Under the pieces are notes generated by a model, which did not search any database, had not been told where the DNA came from, and was given only the letters and a program-made list of their open reading frames with translations. Positions 60,713 to 64,000 of a stretch of 64,000 nt of DNA are shown in pieces. Position numbers and translations under genes: made by a program. This DNA comes from Streptomyces lucensis JCM 4490 (GTDB lineage: Bacteria; Actinomycetota; Actinomycetes; Streptomycetales; Streptomycetaceae). Position 1 is the first letter of the stretch, and each line of letters begins with the position of its first letter. Where the stretch lies: positions 62,001-126,000 of the forward strand of contig NZ_BMUE01000012.1 in assembly GCF_014650035.1 (NCBI RefSeq), read 5' to 3'.

Positions 60713-62038
60713 GTGATTTCCCGAATCGATCTGCGCGGCGACGCCCTTCCCGAGGGCCCCGCCCTGCGCGACCTGCTGCCCCGAGCCGACTTCGACGTCT
60801 CGGCCGCCCTGGAGAAGGTGCGTCCGATCTGCGAGGCCGTGCATCATCGGGGCGATGCGGCGCTGATCGACTTCGCCGAGAAGTTCGACGGAGTACGGCT
60901 GGAATCCGTCCGTGTCCCGGCCCGGGCGCTCACCGACGCCCTCGAAGGCCTCGACCCGGCGGTGCGCGCCGCCCTGGAGGAGTCCATCCGCCGTGCGCGC
61001 CTGGTCCACCGCGAACAGCGCCGTACGACGCACACGACGCAGGTGGTGCCCGGCGGCTCCGTGACCGAGAAGTGGGTGCCGGTCGAGCGCGTCGGGCTGT
61101 ACGCGCCGGGCGGCCGCTCGGTCTACCCGTCGTCCGTGATCATGAACGTGGTCCCGGCCCAGGAGGCCGGCGTCGAGTCGATCGCGCTCGCCTCCCCGGC
61201 CCAGGCCGAGTTCGACGGGCTGCCGCACCCGACGATCCTCGCGGCCTGCGCGCTGCTCGGCGTGGACGAGGTCTACGCGGCCGGCGGCGCCACCGCCGTC
61301 GCGATGTTCGCCCACGGCACCGAGTCCTGCCCGCCCGCCAACATGGTCACCGGCCCCGGCAACATCTGGGTCGCCGCGGCCAAGCGCTACTTCACCGGCA
61401 AGATCGGCATCGACGCGGAGGCCGGCCCGACCGAGATCGCGATCCTCGCGGACTCCACGGCCGACCCCGTGCACGTGGCCTCCGACCTGATCAGCCAGGC
61501 CGAGCACGACCCGCTCGCGGCGGCCGTACTGGTCACCGACTCCGTCGAGCTGGCGGACGCGGTGGAGAAGGAGCTGGAGCCGCAGGTCGCGGCCACCCGG
61601 CACATCGACGACCGGATCGTGCCCGCGCTCAAGGGCAGGCAGTCCGCGATCGTCCTCGTCGACGGCGTCGAGGAGGGCCTGAAGGTGGTCGACGCCTACG
61701 GCGCCGAGCACCTGGAGATCCAGACCGCCGACGCCGCCGCGGTCGCCGACCGCGTCAGGAACGCCGGCGCGATCTTCATCGGCCCCTGGGCCCCCGTCTC
61801 GCTCGGCGACTACGCGGCCGGGTCCAACCACGTCCTGCCCACCGGCGGCTGCGCCTGCCACTCCTCCGGCCTGTCGGTGCAGTCGTTCCTGCGCGGCATC
61901 CACATCGTCGACTACACGAAGGACGCGCTGGCCGAGGTCGCCCACCACGTGGTGACGCTGGCGGAGGCGGAGGACCTGCCCGCGCACGGCGCGGCGATCA
62001 AGGCCAGGTTCGGCTGGAAGGTACCCGAGAGCAAGTGA
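60713..62038 (+). CDS. hisD: Histidinol dehydrogenase HisD
   Basis: A 441-aa enzyme that oxidises histidinol to histidine in two NAD-dependent steps. Signatures are VERVGLYAPGGRSVYPSSVIMN, the ATGGATAVA-type AAGGATAVAMF and the zinc/substrate segment AGPTEIAILAD. GSNHVLPTGGCACHSSGLSVQSFLRG lies near the end. GTG at 60713 has GAGAAT seven nt upstream and no ribosome site, suggesting a leaderless mRNA. The stop overlaps hisC by 4 nt. Confidence 0.95.
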   Translation: MISRIDLRGDALPEGPALRDLLPRADFDVSAALEKVRPICEAVHHRGDAALIDFAEKFDGVRLESVRVPARALTDALEGLDPAVRAALEESIRRARLVHREQRRTTHTTQVVPGGSVTEKWVPVERVGLYAPGGRSVYPSSVIMNVVPAQEAGVESIALASPAQAEFDGLPHPTILAACALLGVDEVYAAGGATAVAMFAHGTESCPPANMVTGPGNIWVAAAKRYFTGKIGIDAEAGPTEIAILADSTADPVHVASDLISQAEHDPLAAAVLVTDSVELADAVEKELEPQVAATRHIDDRIVPALKGRQSAIVLVDGVEEGLKVVDAYGAEHLEIQTADAAAVADRVRNAGAIFIGPWAPVSLGDYAAGSNHVLPTGGCACHSSGLSVQSFLRGIHIVDYTKDALAEVAHHVVTLAEAEDLPAHGAAIKARFGWKVPESK

Positions 62039-63141
62039 CCGGCATCGACGATCTCCCCGTGCGGGACGAGCTGCGAGGCAAGTCCCCCTACGGCGCGCCC
62101 CAGCTGGACGTCCCCGTACGGCTGAACACCAACGAGAACCCCTACCCGCTGCCCGAGCCGCTGGTCGAGCGGATCGCGGAGCGGGTGCGGGAGGCCGCCC
62201 GCGACCTGAACCGCTACCCCGACCGGGACGCGGTGCAGCTGCGCACCGAGCTGGCCAGATACCTGACGAAGACCGGTAAGTACCCGCTCGGCGTCGAGAA
62301 CGTGTGGGCCGCGAACGGCTCCAACGAGGTCATCCAGCAGCTGCTGCAGACCTTCGGCGGTCCGGGCCGCACCGCCATCGGCTTCGAGCCGTCGTACTCG
62401 ATGCACGCCCTCATCGCGCGCGGCACCGGGACGGGCTGGATCTCCGGTCCGCGGGGCGAGGACTTCGCGATCGACCTCGCCGCCGCCGAGCGGGCCATCG
62501 CCGAGCACAGGCCGGACGTCGTCTTCGTCACCACCCCCAACAACCCCACCGGCAACGCGGTACCGCCCGGGACGGTCCTCGCGCTGTACGAGGCGGCCCA
62601 GGCCGCCAAGCCGTCCATGGTGGTCGTGGACGAGGCCTACATCGAGTTCAGCCACGGCGAGTCGCTGCTCCCGCTGCTCGAGGGCCGCCCGCACCTGGTC
62701 GTCTCCCGGACGATGTCCAAGGCGTTCGGCGCCGCGGGACTGCGCCTCGGCTACCTCGCCGCCGACCCGGCGGTCGTGGACGCCGTGCAGCTCGTCCGGC
62801 TGCCGTACCACCTGTCGGCGATCACCCAGGCGACCGCCCTGGCCGCGCTGGAGCACACCGACACGCTGCTGGGCTACGTCGAGCAGCTGAAGGCCGAGCG
62901 CGACCGGCTGGTCGCCGAGCTGCGCGCGACCGGCTACGAGGTCGTCGAGTCCGACGCCAACTTCGTGCAGTTCGGCCGGTTCGACAGCGCCCACGAGGCC
63001 TGGCGGAAGATCCTCGACCGGGGCGTCCTGGTCCGGGACAACGGCGTACCGGGGTGGCTGCGGGTGTCCGCCGGCACCCCCGAAGAGAACGACGCGTTCC
63101 TCGACGCGGTCCGTGAGTTGAAGAAGGAGTCCCAGGCATGA
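62035..63141 (+). CDS. hisC: Histidinol-phosphate aminotransferase HisC
   Basis: A 368-aa fold-type I PLP enzyme. RLNTNENPYPLPEPLVERI opens the family, VFVTTPNNPTGN and VVDEAYIEFS follow, and K229 in SRTMSKAFGAAGLRLGY is the PLP lysine. It transaminates imidazole-acetol phosphate to histidinol phosphate. GTG overlaps hisD and the stop overlaps hisB (ATGA). Confidence 0.95.
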   Translation: MTGIDDLPVRDELRGKSPYGAPQLDVPVRLNTNENPYPLPEPLVERIAERVREAARDLNRYPDRDAVQLRTELARYLTKTGKYPLGVENVWAANGSNEVIQQLLQTFGGPGRTAIGFEPSYSMHALIARGTGTGWISGPRGEDFAIDLAAAERAIAEHRPDVVFVTTPNNPTGNAVPPGTVLALYEAAQAAKPSMVVVDEAYIEFSHGESLLPLLEGRPHLVVSRTMSKAFGAAGLRLGYLAADPAVVDAVQLVRLPYHLSAITQATALAALEHTDTLLGYVEQLKAERDRLVAELRATGYEVVESDANFVQFGRFDSAHEAWRKILDRGVLVRDNGVPGWLRVSAGTPEENDAFLDAVRELKKESQA

Positions 63142-63731
63142 GCCGCGTAGGACGCGTGGAGCGCACCACCAAGGAGACCTCGGTCCTGGTCGAGATAGAC
63201 CTCGACGGCACCGGGCGGACCGACATCGCCACCGGCGTCGGCTTCTACGACCACATGCTCGACCAGCTCGGCCGGCACGGTCTGTTCGACCTGACCGTGA
63301 AGACCGACGGCGACCTGCACATCGACTCCCACCACACCATCGAGGACACCGCCCTCGCGCTCGGCGCCGCCTTCCGGCAGGCCCTCGGCGACAAGGTGGG
63401 CATCTACCGCTTCGGCAACTGCACGGTTCCGCTGGACGAGTCCCTCGCCCAGGTCACCGTCGACCTCTCCGGCCGCCCCTACCTCGTGCACACCGAGCCC
63501 GAGAAGATGGCGCCGATGATCGGCGAGTACGACACCACGATGACCCGGCACATCCTGGAGTCGTTCGTGGCCCAGGCGCAGATCGCGCTGCACGTGCACG
63601 TGCCCTACGGGCGCAACGCGCACCACATCGTGGAGTGCCAGTTCAAGGCGCTGGCCCGGGCGCTGCGCTACGCCTCCGAGCGCGACCCGCGCGCGGCCGG
63701 CATCCTCCCCTCGACGAAGGGCGCGCTGTAA
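63138..63731 (+). CDS. hisB: Imidazoleglycerol-phosphate dehydratase HisB
   Basis: A 197-aa monofunctional dehydratase. Manganese ligand motifs are GFYDHMLDQLGRHG, DSHHTIEDTALALG and GRNAHHIVECQFKALARALR. It lacks the phosphatase domain of enteric HisB. ATG overlaps hisC (ATGA). A 54-aa ORF follows after 4 nt. Confidence 0.96.
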   Translation: MSRVGRVERTTKETSVLVEIDLDGTGRTDIATGVGFYDHMLDQLGRHGLFDLTVKTDGDLHIDSHHTIEDTALALGAAFRQALGDKVGIYRFGNCTVPLDESLAQVTVDLSGRPYLVHTEPEKMAPMIGEYDTTMTRHILESFVAQAQIALHVHVPYGRNAHHIVECQFKALARALRYASERDPRAAGILPSTKGAL

Positions 63732-63735
63732 ACCC

Positions 63736-63900
63736 ATGAACGGTCTGTCCACCGTCCTGATCGTCGTCGGCCTCTTCCTCGTCGGCGGCATCATCTCCTT
63801 CGTCAAGCAGAAGATGCCCACCAGCCTGATCGTGCTGCTCTCGATCGGTGCCGCGATGTGTCTGGTCGCGGGCGTCATCCGGCTGGAGGTGTGGAGTTGA
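63736..63900 (+). CDS. Small membrane protein inside the his operon (54 aa)
   Basis: ATG at 63736, 4 nt after hisB, runs 54 codons to TGA at 63898-63900, overlapping the hisH start. Two hydrophobic stretches (about 4-20 and 28-48) with a KQKMPTS turn suggest a hairpin in the membrane. It sits in the coupled chain between hisB and hisH, a place where streptomycetes carry such an ORF as I recall. Function unknown. Confidence 0.8.
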   Translation: MNGLSTVLIVVGLFLVGGIISFVKQKMPTSLIVLLSIGAAMCLVAGVIRLEVWS

Positions 63901-64000
63901 GCGGCAAGAAGGTCGTCGTCTTCGACTACGGCTTCGGCAACGTCCGGTCCGCCGAGCGGGCCCTCGCGCGCGTGGGCGCCGACGTCGAGATCACCCGCGA
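63897..64000 (+). CDS. hisH: Imidazole glycerol phosphate synthase glutaminase HisH (N-terminus only)
   Basis: The first 34 codons read KKVVVFDYGFGNVRSAERALARVG, the class I glutaminase HisH N-terminus. The start is TTG at 63897, overlapping the preceding stop (TTGA), with GGAGGTG five nt upstream. The rest lies beyond the window. It would supply ammonia to HisF. Confidence 0.9.
   Translation, partial: MSGKKVVVFDYGFGNVRSAERALARVGADVEITR

Overview
This window is chromosomal DNA from a Streptomyces or very close relative. It is very GC-rich, uses GTG starts heavily, chains genes through 4-nt start/stop overlaps, and holds the actinobacterial division and cell-wall (dcw) cluster in the order rsmH-ftsL-ftsI-murE-murF-mraY-murD-ftsW-murG-ftsQ-ftsZ-pgeF-yggS-sepF-ylmG-divIVA. 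It then continues through ileS, lspA, dnaE and the start of the his operon. This is core-chromosome gene order: I see no insertion sequence, prophage, CRISPR array, rRNA or tRNA.

Region by region. (1) 1-5.5 kb, minus strand: the end of a phytoene-desaturase-like FAD enzyme, then an operon of a degenerate ABC ATPase, a YhgE/Pip membrane protein and a TetR regulator. The operon promoter carries a 28-nt palindrome that is the likely TetR operator. (2) 5.5-7.9 kb, plus strand: a HEPN-domain protein, a SAM methyltransferase and a DUF3040 membrane protein. (3) 7.9-13.6 kb, minus strand: the coupled trio MoxR ATPase, DUF58 protein and TgpA-type transglutaminase, and a beta-carbonic anhydrase. (4) 13.6-31.8 kb, plus strand: the dcw cluster. 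It makes lipid II (MurE, MurF, MraY, MurD, MurG), polymerises and cross-links it at the septum (FtsW, FtsI, FtsL, FtsQ), builds the Z-ring (FtsZ, SepF, YlmG) and directs polar growth (DivIVA). mraZ, murC, ddl and ftsA are absent from this locus. The cluster ends at a 20-bp intrinsic terminator. (5) 31.8-35.3 kb, minus strand: ileS behind a T-box leader with a Shine-Dalgarno-sequestering hairpin. (6) 35.6-43 kb: a DksA/TraR zinc-finger protein with a long Ala/Lys-rich arm, lspA, an RluA-family pseudouridine synthase, a GNAT protein, a Na+/H+ antiporter, an MscS channel and a small alpha/beta hydrolase. (7) 43-48 kb, minus strand: PhoD phosphatase, DsbA-like oxidoreductase, a membrane protein and a DUF2252 protein. 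(8) 48-56 kb: dnaE, a 58-aa basic protein, a NYN-domain protein, and an ABC ATPase/permease pair separated by a 41-codon repeat ORF that overlaps both neighbours. (9) 56.4-60.5 kb, minus strand: YbaK deacylase, LON-domain protein, an unrecognised protein and a pentapeptide-like membrane protein. (10) 60.7-64 kb, plus strand: hisD-hisC-hisB, a 54-aa membrane peptide and the start of hisH.

Most genes are well-understood housekeeping genes. The parts that most deserve a second look are small. They are a 24-codon upstream ORF with a TTA codon before ftsZ, the doubly overlapping 41-codon ORF between the ABC genes, the ATPase-like protein lacking most catalytic motifs under a palindromic operator, and paired repeats in front of hisD. 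Starts were chosen from Shine-Dalgarno matches, overlaps and family lengths; all function calls come from motif recognition by eye.
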